NCBI RefSeq assembly: GCF_947507565.1
Contig: NC_089193.1
Coordinates: 620,001 to 684,000, forward strand
Source of the DNA: Oscarella lobularis
Lineage: Eukaryota > Porifera > Homoscleromorpha > Homosclerophorida > Oscarellidae
DNA length: 64,000 bases
Direction: 5' to 3'
The position numbers and the translations under genes are program-made. The notes under the pieces were generated by a model, which was not told the origin of the DNA, searched no databases, and saw nothing but the letters and a program-made list of their open reading frames with translations. Of this stretch, positions 25,690 to 36,514 are shown in pieces (the stretch's first letter is position 1; each line of letters starts with the position of its first letter).

Positions 25690-26085
25690 TTGACCTAAAT
25701 TCATGACTTGTTTGCATATACGGGAGGCAATTTTGGGAATACGCAACGAAACGCTCCTCTAAGACGGACTACCACGTTAACACATCGACATTGTCGAAAA
25801 GAAACCCGCTGCGACGTACTGATAAGATGCGAACGGAGAAACGCCGAGAAAAGCGACACGATCTCAATAACAATGAGAGCCCGTATAACGACGGAGTCCC
25901 CAACTTTCGATCGAGACCGGCTGCGAAACCATGCGCATGCAAACACTGCGCAAGGACTAAGATGGTTTAGAGCAGAGGCAATTCCTCTCTAAAGCTTGTT
26001 GGGCGATCCGCCCTACATTTTAAAAACGCAGTGGCTATATATAGAGTCACGGTACCGACTCCTACGCAGGGTGGTACAACATCAC
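25690..26085. other. Gap between two minus-strand genes
   Basis: Should contain the promoter and 5' UTR of the kelch-kinase gene and the 3' flank of the beta-helix gene. The open frames at 25701-25992 oppose each other and are arginine-rich without a domain. No clear core promoter element is seen. Confidence 0.4.
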
Positions 26086-26087
26086 AT

Positions 26088-28755
26088 TCAATACCAGTTA
26101 AAAGTTCGCACATTTAGCCCTAGCAACTCAGAAGCCATGCTAACTATTTCCTGCAAAGTCACATCACTGCTAATTGTTGAATCTTGATCACATTTGCAAC
26201 CTTTCTGCCATTCCTTCAACGTCGTTCCATCGACTTTGCACCCGCTTGTTCTGAAACTCAAATTCTTGTCACTGGGTGTGAAAAAACGGTTTTCCATCGT
26301 CGTAACGCCAGGAACAGCATTACCAACGCAAGTATAACCCGGACCCCCATTAAGAATGACAGTGTTGTCAAAGAAGCTATCTGTCAAGAATCCATTCACT
26401 TGAAACGCTGCCCCAAGACTGTAGACGACTAAATTCCCACTCGCACTCTTGTTTACCCCATCTCTATACTTTATCCCTCCGTAGACTAATACGTTGCCCG
26501 TATCATTGTACTGCGAACTGCCGTCGTCATGATCAATGCAGTACAACCCATGTGATATTCCAAGGAAATTCGTGTTAAAAATGAAATTATTTTTGAGCTG
26601 ATGAGTAGCGGGACTCAGTTCCAAATCACTTCCGGGCATATCAGTTTTACTCCAGAGCCAAGGCTGACGATCCCAGCTATTAAACGGACCGTGATCGCCC
26701 GTTTCCCTAACCATGTTGAAAATCAAGTTTCCCTCTAGAACTTCTCCGCCAGCAAATCCGTCATTGAAATTGACTCCCGCTCGCGGTCCGTTATAAATCA
26801 CGTTCTCTCGAACAACATTTGCTCGTGCTATGCCTTTAAAATAACCTGAGGTCTGTTTGCCAAAAATCCCAATATCGTGAATGTGATTTCGTTCAATCGT
26901 ATTGTACGCCGGATACGATCCGGCAGTGCCGTTCATGAGATCGGTTGCCCCTACTAGAGCCACGGCGCTGTCGCCGCATGCGTAAAACTCGCATCCGGAA
27001 ACGGTAGAATTGCGCACGTAGCGCGAAAAGAGCACGCCGTTGCCTCCCGGCTGATCGAACGTGCAGTCGACGACAGCGATGCGCTCGGCACCGTCAGCGA
27101 AAACGGTAGCTCCACGATGAATCGACCAATCGCCGCCCGACGGCACCTCGTAGTCGCTCATGTATGTCGTGGCCGTGTGCGTAAAGGTGAACCCTCGGAA
27201 AGTGACGTCGTGAATGGGATCATCCTGAGAGCCGAGAAATAACAAGGCTGATTCGGAAACGGCTCCAACCACGTGGACGCTCTCAAGGTTAGTCTCGTTA
27301 TCGGGAATGACGTACAGAGTGCTCGTTACTTCGTCTAAGAACCATTCGTTTGGACTGTCCAGTTCTTCTAGGATGTTTTCAACGTAAAAGGGTTTTCCTC
27401 CTATGAATCCGGAACCGCGCGCTTCTTGAAATCCTCCCCTACGGAAATGAAAGACGGCCATAGTCGGCTCCTTCACGTCGAGGGTCTCGATATCAAATTG
27501 CCATCCGCCCCATCCATTTGAATGGAAGGTGTGCAGAACGCCTGTTTCCGGGTGAGCCCAACGTTTGGTCAAGTTCGTCGAGTCAAAGTAGAGGCCCATT
27601 GGAACGTTCGTATTCCAGAAAGGATAATTGAACGACGTATTGAAACGATGAATTGTGCCGTTTTTGTAGGCACGAAAGTCGGCCCACGATTCCCTCTTTG
27701 TTGTCGGGTATTCAATTGTTGTAATGAAATTTGTGTTCAGCGGACGGAGGCTACCACGACTCAGCTCTTTGTGTGATGCAGAGCTTGTTAAAATGGCGTT
27801 TGTTTCAAAAGGCTCCCCGGTTGCTCCGGTTGCTTTGTAGGATCCCTTCGAGGGAGCGTACCCATCGCCTGGTACTAACGGATTTCCGTTGGGCCAACGG
27901 GCTCGAATCAAACGCGTGTTATTCTTGTGCAAACCATACACGTAAAGCGAGTTAAATGAAGTATATTTCGGAACTGTTGCCTTCCATATACGACCGGTTT
28001 GTGTCCACGACAGTTTCAAGTCAATACCTCCGCTAATGACAGCCTGTTCGTTTTCGTAGGCTTGGTAGGTTATTTTATTGTCATCGTTACGCCCACTGTC
28101 GAGTGCATCAAGTGCGAGCGCGTCAAAGTAGACACCTTTGCGCACGTATATATTAGTACGCGGTCGAGATTGGACGGGATGGTGCAGACGTATTGCGTTC
28201 TGAGCGGCGGATATGGTTTTGAATGGTTTATCAATTGTCGTACCCGGATTAGTGTTGCTTCCTGTCAAGTCAGAAACGTAGTAATTGACGTCGGCGGACG
28301 GATTCACAAGAGGCTTTCGCTCAACTGTTTCTGTAGGAAAAAGCTTATTATATGAAGTGCAGTTCTCAAGCGCAAGCGCTGCGTAGACGGGTTCCTTGAA
28401 ATTTGACGTTGCCTGACTAGATGAGAGGACTTTTTTGGCGTACTCAAAAGCAAGCTGACGCAAACCGCAGTCGACAGCGGGATCAATTGCCTTCTAGGAG
28501 AAACATCAAGCGCTACGTAAGAATTAGGTCATCACAAATAGAACTAGGCTAATTTGCGAGCAATTTTTTTGATTCCAATCTGCAAACACACTTTGGTTAG
28601 ACTCTGACCAATGTGAGTTGCATGAGTAACTGGAACAGTTCGTGCTATTACGTATACTCCAGCCTTGCAACGTTTCGCAGCACCTCAGTCGACGTCTGCT
28701 TAGCTGTGGAAGACATAGCAGCAGCAACGAAAATGATTAGAAAGACCTTCATCCT
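26088..28755 (-). CDS. Secreted right-handed parallel beta-helix protein
   Basis: Exon 1 (28755-28652) encodes a signal peptide (MKVFLIIFVAAAMSSTAKQ) and ends at a GTAATA donor. After an intron of about 150 nt with acceptor TCTCCTAG near 28497, a single exon of about 2.4 kb reads AIDPAVDCGLRQLAFEY and continues to TAA at 26088. The N-terminal part has VSDLTGSNTNPGTT-KPFKTI, the entry motif of pectate-lyase-like beta-helix proteins. RLIRARWPNG and many short N/G/V-rich turns follow (NTIERNHIHDIG, NVVRENVIYNG), as in proteins that bind or cleave polysaccharides. No catalytic set can be named. Such proteins are common in bacteria. One very long exon amid intron-dense neighbours raises the possibility of horizontal acquisition followed by addition of a signal-peptide exon. 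Confidence 0.8.
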
Positions 28756-28759
28756 CGTC

Positions 28760-29478
28760 TGGTCTATTAAGAAAAGGGCGTTGGCTTATTGTACGGGAAA
28801 TTGTTACATGTTTTAAACAAGCGTACCTATATATGTAGAACTAAAATGCACCAGAAAAATTTATTTAATTTAAAGCATTCTTTTGCTTCAGATCCTTTAC
28901 GCATACTGGTTGTTTAAAGTTGCAAAGTCAAAGCGTCTGCAATTCTGCGACGGCTTTCTTTCATTTCTAATTTTTTCAAGCATGCCAGTGCCAATGCTCC
29001 GTCCCCATATCATAACACTGTACAGGCGACAATCTTTCCACTCTGCATGAATATTTCGATCAGCAGGACCATTCTCCCAGCACTCTCAGAAAGCTAAGTT
29101 TTAGTGACATTGAAGTTCGTGAACGGCCACTGCTGTGCAACTGTCAAAGGAATTAAAAACGTTTCGAAATGGCACGCTGCAAAATCATTAATAGAAAAAA
29201 TGCGATTACGTGTCGACGTACTCTACAACGCTCATACAACCGAATTATTGTTTGTACGAGAATTTCAGATTATCTGTTATCTCGCTGCAGCATCGCAGCG
29301 GCAATAAACAAGCGAGCAGACTGTCTGTTTCCTCGCAGTATTTTTCTTATCATCGACGCACAGTCTTTTTATTCGACCGATAAGCAGAACGCGTACTAGT
29401 AGCTTTCTTCCGCCGCGCTATATGCCGAAGCAGGCGGAGACTAGCTTCGTTTCCAGGCCCTTCTCCTCTCATCGCCTG
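28760..29478. other. Intergenic, nothing recognised
   Basis: No coding pattern. The frames at 29104-29399 overlap each other in different phases and lack domain features. The promoter of the secreted beta-helix gene is expected just right of 28755, without a recognisable core element. Confidence 0.45.
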
Positions 29479-29479
29479 A

Positions 29480-31243
29480 AAGTCCAGCTAGACGTAAGCG
29501 TAAACCCACACTTAATTCAACCGCCACAGTCTTTCCAAGTTATATCCAAGTTATATCTATGGTACGTCTGGCTGTAGCCAGGGTCGATACCGTCACTGAA
29601 AAGAGACGATTTAGCCAATGCTAGAGACGATACCTTCACAGTCACAGCTAGATTGAGACGTGGCGATGTCAATAGGTACGATTTCAGCACAAATTAAACT
29701 CTTTGTACAGGAATGCCGGACTTTTTCAGGGCTATATCACTCTTGAGACAGCTACGTGTGAAACAATTCCAGAAAATTGAAGAGACCCCTTTTGAGGGCT
29801 CACGGCCACCCGGGCTACGAGACTTTTGCTCCTCAGCGGATGCTGTGAACGTCGCAGGCACGTGTACGTCTAGCTGAAACTTGACATGCCCCTATACGCT
29901 TGTTTCTCGGCGTCGAAAAAAGCCTACGATGCACGACAAAGGAAAGACGAGCATCGAAGCAGAGACAAGTAATTTTGGGTCTTACTTGATGGAGAACCAA
30001 TGAGCCCCCCGATTGCTCGTCTCAGCGTAGGCTGTCAGCATGCCTTCAAACAGAACGATCGATCTTCACTTGCAAGGCTTTCCTTCTGTTTTGAGAAGGC
30101 GATACCCCGTAGGAGGCCTCACTCTCGCGAAAACGATACCGCCGCGAAGAATTACTTCGAATTCCCTTCTACAACTGTCGCCGTCACAAAAGAGGTAGCC
30201 CGTGGAAACCTCCAGTCGAAATGAAGCAGCTCTAAAGTTAACCCGGATCAAAACAGGAGAGTCCCGTAGGCGAGAAGACGTGGACTATACTACAACGTTT
30301 TGTTGTCACGGCGCAACCAACGATGATATACTTTGCGAAATTCTGTGCTTCTATACGGCACGAGACGAACTATAGACAGGGGCCCTTTTCAATGAAACGT
30401 GTGTTTTAGGTGACTTCAAAGTGCCAATGATGTCATATACCGGTCAGTATGAGCTCGATTGAAATTTCAACCTAAAAAAATTGCTGTAAGTAGCGCTAGA
30501 TAGAAAAAATGCGTTGGATAGTCGAGAGCCGTTTGAGTATGTACCAAATTCCGATCAGATTCAGTCCTCTTAAAAATTAATTCATCTCCACGCGTAGACA
30601 GACAGCTAAATAAATCCTTTTGTTCCTTAGGCTTTTCTAGCTCGACCTTTTCTTCCAATTCGACGTTTTTTTTAATTCGACTGAGATATGGACATAGCTA
30701 TTTAGGGTGTCTTTTCCTTTTGCCTTGTATATAGAGCAATTTCATTAGCTAGTCTTTGTGATTACGCCCTTCTCCATCTTTCTCCATACCGTACTCGTAC
30801 AACAGGCGACAGGGGACAGGCGTCATCGCGACGTCTTTCTATGTATATTATCCGGTCGACTAGCATAGCGATACGCTAGCGACGCAACTCTCCCTAACGG
30901 GGAAAACCCGCAAGGTTGAAGTTGGGTGTTCCTCTCTTGCGCAACTCGAAAGCCGAGGCAATCCCAGTAGGCCGTCGTCAGTCTCAGAATTCGATCCTTT
31001 GGGTTTGCATGACTGGGGAAGTTGCTCTGTGACGCACAGCTTTATGGCAAAAGAGTGTACGTACCACTGCATGGATGGGTAGAAAATTATTACCTCCCTC
31101 GCACGGGGATAACCCGGCCGCGGCCCGCGCAGGGAGAACATCGAGCTTCCCTAAGTGCGTCTTGCCCAAATCGAAAGCTGATCGAGGGCATTCCTAACTG
31201 ATGTGATGCAAAGGCAGCTGCTCATTTTTCTCTCTCTAGCCAT
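29480..31243 (+). repeat. Inverted segmental duplicate of the kelch receptor-kinase 5' flank
   Basis: This block is a close match, in opposite orientation, to 61697-63462. Shared features include the CCCGTGCGAGGGAGGT segment, the GGAATGCCCTCGATCAGC segment and, at the right end, the first codons of the receptor-kinase gene (MQRQLLIFLSLA on the plus strand, 31208-31243). Beyond that point it joins a lectin/SRCR pseudogene on the opposite strand. Its left half also belongs to the dispersed repeat at 8868-10265. The copied block therefore carries a promoter and truncated start but no downstream gene. Confidence 0.85.
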
Positions 31244-32790
31244 GTACCAAGATTCCTTCGAAATAACGTAGCAATAGTCCGCGAAGCCATCCTGGAGGAC
31301 AATCTGAAACAGGAAATAATTTTAGTTAATACTGTAATCATAACACCGCATTGTTCACATTCATTTTTCTTGCAAACTGCGACGGCATTCCTGCAAGAAT
31401 TATTTCGCGCTAACATGTGCTCACAATGTCGGAGCGACGATTCGCTTCCATCGCAAGCAACTGTCAGAAACGAATGACTTTGATTTAGGCTTCTTGGAGT
31501 GAATTCTAGGCTCTCCGAGTACGCTAAGACTGCCTTTGTAAAACCCAATTGGCGACAGACAACGTTAGCTCCTGTTAACTCCCATTTGTGGCCGTCTTCG
31601 CTGCAGATACTGGTCCACGATCCCTTAAGAAAGACTTCAACATTTCCCTCTGTTTCGTGTGTCTTATCAGCAGTATTAACCAGTCGCACTTGCCACTCGG
31701 CATTGAAGCACTTGATTGCTAAAGACCTCAAGCAATATATATGAGCAAAAAAGCATTTGGGCCAAGGTGGATTTCCAAAACAAAATGGGAAGAAGAAAGT
31801 TTTAAAAACCTTTTCAAGGTATGCTCTAGATAGAATTCCTTTGGCGTAGCCCAAGTAAATGCAAGAGATAGTAACAAAATAATCCGCGAGGTTCGATGTA
31901 CAAGTTTCCTTCCAAATTCCAGCTACCAAAAATTGTAAAATACCCTCACTGGGCACTGAGCCATTCACGAGTCGCAACCCAACGGAATGCGTTCTACTGG
32001 ATTGACAAGAAACAAATAAATCCAAATCGCACGTCGCTCTTTCGTATAAACAACTTATAGCATTTTCATTCCACATACAGTCGACGAAAAACGAAGTATT
32101 TGCTTTGTTGCCTTCTCCGAGAAATTCAAAGCACGCGCAAAGAAAACATCAGGGTACCCCAAATGGCGACAGACTGCAACCGCCGTTTGACTGACATTAA
32201 CACCGCTTTTCGGCATACACACGCGTCCCCAAACACCGTCTAGAAAAATTTCAAGGCGACCGCGATTGGATGTAACGCCGTCGACAAGTCGTACATCGGC
32301 TGTCAGCCCTGAGAATAGAAAAAAGACATGCATCAAAAGCGGCGATAAGAATTCAGCCTCACTTTTTGGTTTCTCGCAGATGAATCCATTTGGAGACGAA
32401 CAGGAAACGGAGATCCAATTAATGATAGAACCGGTTGTTTTCCGGTTAGGAACGATGGCTGTACATAAATCGTCTTCGCAGCGCGCGTTCAAAAGTTCCC
32501 AGTTTGAATAGACAAACGGCGATTCGTCCGACCACCGATAGCTGTAGGCTCTTCTTGTTATAGGCGAGCTAACTAATCCGACAAAAAATGCTCTGTGTCT
32601 ATAGTGATAATCTAAATAATCCCGGAGTGCTACATCCTCTTTATCAATTGACCATAGATGGGCTTCTTTTTCAGAGCACATTTCAGCTGCTTTAGACCAA
32701 CTCAAAGACTCTATCGAAATTTTCAGGCACGAAGAAAAATAACAAATCCAGCCAGGGTCTCACTCTAAAAAATTCTTAGGTTTACGTGGA
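31244..32790 (-). pseudogene. C-type lectin/SRCR receptor fragment
   Basis: A paralogue of the ectodomain of the receptor kinase at 874-7127: lectin domain (about 32765-32360, YSYRWSDESPFVYSNW), SRCR 1 (DVRLVDGVTSNRGRLEIF), SRCR 2, SRCR 3 (EWQVRLVNTADKTHETEG) and the start of a second lectin domain (DCPPGW). Lesions are a TGA at the position of the first lectin cysteine (32762-32760), a one-base frame change in SRCR 1 near 32095 between the ATKQ and TSFFVDCMWNE frames, and a further frame break just after DCPPGW. The lectin domain stops at 31243, where a duplicated promoter block begins. No EGF, membrane or kinase part follows. It is probably not functional. Confidence 0.8.
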
Positions 32791-32799
32791 ACCACTAGT

Positions 32800-33068
32800 A
32801 TTCATTATTCGCGTTATTGGCATTCTTTGTGTTAAATTTGAGAAGTATTAACTCCGCCATAGGGGTAGTTACGGGCGTGCCCACTGTCTCCAGGAAAGGG
32901 CGTTCCTTTCCTGATTAACGCCGGGCTTCGGCCGGGAATGACACATAGGTATAGCATTTTATTTCTGGCATTCGAACGGTCTGGAAGGTCGTTCGAGAGC
33001 GTTCGTACACCCAACCTTAACAATCGAGGACACCCAGCGACTTGGTATCTCGTATTTATCGTAAAACG
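32800..33068. other. Non-coding left edge of the satellite field
   Basis: GC-rich spacer between the lectin/SRCR pseudogene and the first minisatellite block, with no gene seen. GAAAGGGCG-TTCCTTTC and GCCGGGCTTCGGCCGGG-type short inverted repeats are present near 32890-32935. Confidence 0.4.
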
Positions 33069-33069
33069 C

Positions 33070-33245
33070 GAAAGAAAAGAGGGAGAAGGCAAAACGCAAA
33101 GGGAGAAGGCAAAAGGCAAAGGGAGAAGGCAAAACGAAAAGGGAGAAGGCAAAAGAAAAAAGGGAAAAGGCAAAAGGCAAAGGAGAAAGCAAAAGGCAAA
33201 GGGAGAAGGCAAAAGGCAAAGGAGAAAGCAAAAGGCATAGGAGAA
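33070..33245. repeat. Purine-rich minisatellite, block 1 (unit GGGAGAAGGCAAAAGGCAAA)
   Basis: About nine units of 18-20 bp, almost all purine on the plus strand. Long open frames here are an artefact of the repeat. Purine-pyrimidine asymmetry could favour triplex formation. Confidence 0.9.
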
Positions 33246-33312
33246 GGACAAATTGTCCTAGGACAAATTGTCCCCAGGACAAATTGTCCCTGGACAAATT
33301 GTCCAAACCACA
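33246..33312. repeat. Dyad minisatellite, block 1 (unit GGACAAATTGTCCCCA)
   Basis: Four units. Each contains GGACAAATTGTCC, a 13-mer dyad with one central base. It directly follows the purine-rich block through a junction (GGCATAGGAGAAGGACAAAT) that recurs at 34850-34875. Confidence 0.9.
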
Positions 33313-34224
33313 ATGCTCTACGATGAAGGGAAAGACGTCTACGAGACGTTCGAAACGAGTCCGAAACGCAAAAGTTGGATTTAGCGAAATTTTGACCAAA
33401 TTTCGATCGCACGCGAAAAAAACCTTTTCGTGCCTTTCAGCCATCCCAAATCCTCCTCAAAAAACCACAAAACGGCAACAGAAGCGACTGCACGGCGCAG
33501 AAAATCGAAGGACAAAAATCGAGTTTCCAATTCGCGACTTGTTTCGCGAAAAAGCGCACAACTCTGCAAGGAGACGTCGCACGAGCACCGCACCGGTGCC
33601 ATTCGATTCGTCGTGGTCTCACAAATAAAACCTGGTACCACGTTTACCAATTTTCGCCAATTTTTGACATAAAATAAAGCGAAACAAACAATACGCCTAC
33701 GCGCGTACACCGTAAACGACACCACCTTAACCGTGCCGCCACTCCGCGACGCCGCGTCGTACGACGATAAGCGGCACGTCGATCGAGAGGGCATATGGTG
33801 CAGTTTACAAATTGCCGCCACTCGACGGCATCCGAGTCGCCGTTTGCCGTAGAGCACGTGCGAAAGAAAGGGAACACGCCCCCTTTTATGGACACATTAA
33901 TTCGGCGAAAACGACGCCGAAAGCGACGCTTCGCGTCGTAAAACGTTCTAAACCGTCTCGAATCCTTCGTTTCGAAGCCACTCGAAACGAAAAATTCACT
34001 ATTCTAAGCTCGCGCCACCACTTGGCGACGCGACGCGTTCGTACGCGCGCTCCGCGGGCGACGAACGCTCTAAAACTGCTTCTTAACTATCTACTACTTA
34101 CCTTTTGACGTCGCTCGGACCTTCGCATCGTCGAAAACGAGCCAGAAACCGTGTTACTTCGAAACGAGACGCGCGCGCTAACATACGCACCTGACCCCAC
34201 CGGTTTAACATGTTGACGTCATAA
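33313..34224. other. Non-repetitive island, CpG-rich, no gene recognised
   Basis: Rich in CG dinucleotides and in GAAACGA-type words. Open frames occur on both strands but overlap in phase and show no domain. On the minus strand a good donor (GTAAGT) follows GACGTCAAAAG near 34105, so a 5' exon or promoter could be present, but the rest of such a gene was not found. Confidence 0.35.
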
Positions 34225-34472
34225 ACAAATTGTCCCCAGGACAAATTGTCCCCAGGACAAATTGTCCCAGAACGAATTGTCCCCAGGACAAATTGTCCCA
34301 GGACAAATTGTCCCAGGACAAATTGTCCCAGGACAAATTGTCCCCAGGACAAATTGTCCCCAGGACAAATTGTCCCAGGACAAATTGTCCCAGGAAAAAT
34401 AGTCCCAGGACAAATTGTCCCTGGACAAATTGTCCCAGGACCAATTGTCCCAGGACAATTGTCCCCAGGACA
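34225..34472. repeat. Dyad minisatellite, block 2 (unit GGACAAATTGTCCCCA)
   Basis: About 16 units of 14-16 bp, same family as 33246-33312 and 34863-35240. Length variation is mainly CCCA versus CCA in the spacer. Confidence 0.92.
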
Positions 34473-34662
34473 ACTCTACCTACATCACATACCTTTGCCC
34501 CCTCGAGAGTCATCCTTCCTTCTGATTGCCTTCCCTTCCTTTCCTCCCCTTCCCACACGCGTCCCTTGCTTATATCCTTCTTCCTTACATATCTAAAGAC
34601 ACAAATTAGAGACCCCTCAATAACTAAAACTCTACCTACATCACATACCTTTGCTCCATCCA
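34473..34662. repeat. Spacer bounded by a direct repeat
   Basis: ACTCTACCTACATCACATAC starts near both ends (34474 and 34628). On the minus strand each copy has ATG followed shortly by GCAAAG and GTATGT, which resembles a short exon with a donor. No larger gene could be built from it. Confidence 0.5.
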
Positions 34663-34862
34663 TAGAAGGCAAAAGGCAAAGGGAGAAGGCAAAAGGCAAA
34701 GGGAGAAGGCAAAAGGCAAAGGGAGAAGGCAAAACGCAAAGGGAGAAGGCAAAAGGCAAAGGAGAAAGCAAAAGGCAAAGAGAGAAGGCAAAAGGCAAAG
34801 GGAGAAGGCAAAAGGCAAAGGAGAAAGCAAAAGGCAAAGGGAGAAGGCAAAAGGCATAGGAG
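34663..34862. repeat. Purine-rich minisatellite, block 2
   Basis: About ten units of GGGAGAAGGCAAAAGGCAAA and an 18-bp variant lacking GG. The order purine block then dyad block is the same as at 33070-33312, with an identical junction, so the pair was duplicated as a unit. Confidence 0.92.
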
Positions 34863-35240
34863 AAGGACAAATTGTCCTAGGACAAATTGTCCCCAGGACA
34901 AATTGTCCCTGGACAAATTGTGTCAGGACAAATAGTCCTCAGGGCAAATTGTCCCCAGGACAAATTGTCCCAGGACAAATTGTCCCAGGACAAATTGTCC
35001 CCAGGACAAATTGTCCCCAGGACAAATTGTCCCCAGGAAAAATTGTCTAAGGACAAATTGTCCCCAGGACAAATTGTCCCAGGACAAATTGTGTCAGGAC
35101 AAATAGTCCCCAGGGCAAATTGTCCCCAGGACAAATTGTCCCCGGACAAATTGTCCCAGGACAAATTGTCCCCAGGACAAATTGTCCCCAGGACAAATTG
35201 TCCCCAGGAAAAATTGTCCCAGGACAAATGTCCCAGGACA
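34863..35240. repeat. Dyad minisatellite, block 3
   Basis: About 24 units of GGACAAATTGTCCCCA with higher-order structure: a variant group containing GTGTCAGGACAAATAGTCC recurs near 34920 and 35090. Confidence 0.92.
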
Positions 35241-35668
35241 TATTCTGAATAAATGCAGAATTAATTCTGAATAAATGCAGAATTAATTCTGAATTAATGC
35301 AGAATACATAAGGAATTTATTCTGAATTAATGCAGAATTTATTCTGAATTAATGCAGATTTTATTCTGAATTAATGCAGAATTTATTCTGAATTAATGCC
35401 GAATTAATTCTGAAAAAATGCAGAATTAATTCTGAATTAATGCAGAATTAATTAAGAATTTATTCTGAATTAATGCCGAATTAATTCTGAAAAAATGCAG
35501 AATTAATTCTGAATTAATGCAGAATTAATTAAGAATTTATTCTGAATTAATTCTGAATTAATGCAGAATTTATTCTGAATAAAAGCAGAATTTATTCTCA
35601 ATTAATGCAGAATTTATTCTGAATTAATGCAGAATTAATTCTGAATTAATTCTGAATTAATGCAGAAT
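35241..35668. repeat. AT-rich minisatellite (unit TTCTGAATTAATGCAGAATT), block 1
   Basis: About 20 units of 20-22 bp. The unit contains nested palindromes (GAATTAATTC, AGAATTAATTCT), so single strands should fold readily. Same family as 36025-36510. Confidence 0.92.
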
Positions 35669-35686
35669 AAAAGATCGTGAACTTAC

Positions 35687-35761
35687 GTAGACAAGGTGCT
35701 TCAGCTTTCTTTTCAACATTCTATATTCTTTACGAGAGCTACGCTGCCATGAAGCATCCAT
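35687..35761 (-). CDS. Possible first exon of an INO80E-like protein
   Basis: From ATG at 35761, 25 codons end exactly at a consensus donor GTAAGT (35686-35681). The peptide contains EYRMLKRKLKHLVY, closely resembling the conserved start of INO80 complex subunit E (YRxLKRKLKFLIY, known from memory of the family), a nuclear chromatin-remodelling factor. No second exon matching the following coiled coil was found to the left, where minisatellites and a lectin/SRCR pseudogene lie. So this may be a gene with a long repeat-filled intron, a gene broken by satellite expansion, or a lone relic. Confidence 0.4.
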
Positions 35762-36024
35762 GATCGTATGTAAGGTGAAGAAAACGACAGGCGCTCAGTC
35801 GTGAGTCGACGATACGTCGGCGATCGTTCTAAAAGATCGCTCGTACACCCCGAAACGCCATGACGACGAAAAACTTAGCAATAACCGTTCAGAACGTGAC
35901 GGAACACGACAAGAAGTCGATCAAGAACCTCAAACTCGCTCGCTAAGCGATGCACAGGAGACGAACGACAAGCAGGGCTTTTCGAGTGTAACGCGCGCTA
36001 AAACATCGGGAAAAAATCTCACAT

Positions 36025-36510
36025 TCTCTGAATAAACACAGAATTTATTCTGACTTAATGCAGGATTTATTCTGAATTAATTCAGAATTTATTCTGAATT
36101 AATTCAGAATTTATACAGAATTAATGTAGAATTTATTCTGAATTAATGCAGAATTTATTCTGAATTAATTCAGAATGTATTTTGAATTAATGCAGAATTT
36201 ATTCTGAATTAATGCAGAATTAATTCTGAATTAATGCAGAATTTATTCTGGATTAATGCAGAATTTATTCTGAATTAATGCAGAAATTATTCTAGATTAA
36301 TGCAGAATTTATTCTGAATTAATGCAGAATTTATTCTGAATTAATGCAGAATTTATTCTGAATTAATGCAGAATTTATTCTGAATTAATGCAGAATTTAT
36401 TCTGAATTAATGCAGAAATTATTCTAGATTAATGAAGAATTTATTCTGAAATAATGCAGAATTTATTCTCAATGAATGCAGAATTAATTCTGAATAAATG
36501 CAGAATAAGA
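36025..36510. repeat. AT-rich minisatellite, block 2
   Basis: About 22 units of TTCTGAATTAATGCAGAATT with variants such as ATTCTAGATTAATG. It is separated from block 1 by about 350 bp of unique DNA holding the INO80E-like exon and its expected promoter. Confidence 0.92.
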
Positions 36511-36514
36511 AAGA

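Noticed and set aside
30860-31169. Frames conserved between 30860-31169 and 61765-62086
   Set aside because: Conservation is explained by recent duplication of the block; both overlapping frames are equally preserved, so there is no sign of coding selection.
33381-33895. Overlapping frames of 80-158 codons on both strands
   Set aside because: CpG-rich DNA has few stops; the frames overlap in several phases and contain no recognisable motif.
32938-35252. Long Lys/Arg-rich, Phe/Leu-rich and Gly/Asp-rich frames on both strands
   Set aside because: Direct translation of purine-rich and GGACAAATTGTCC minisatellites; no domain, no splice support.
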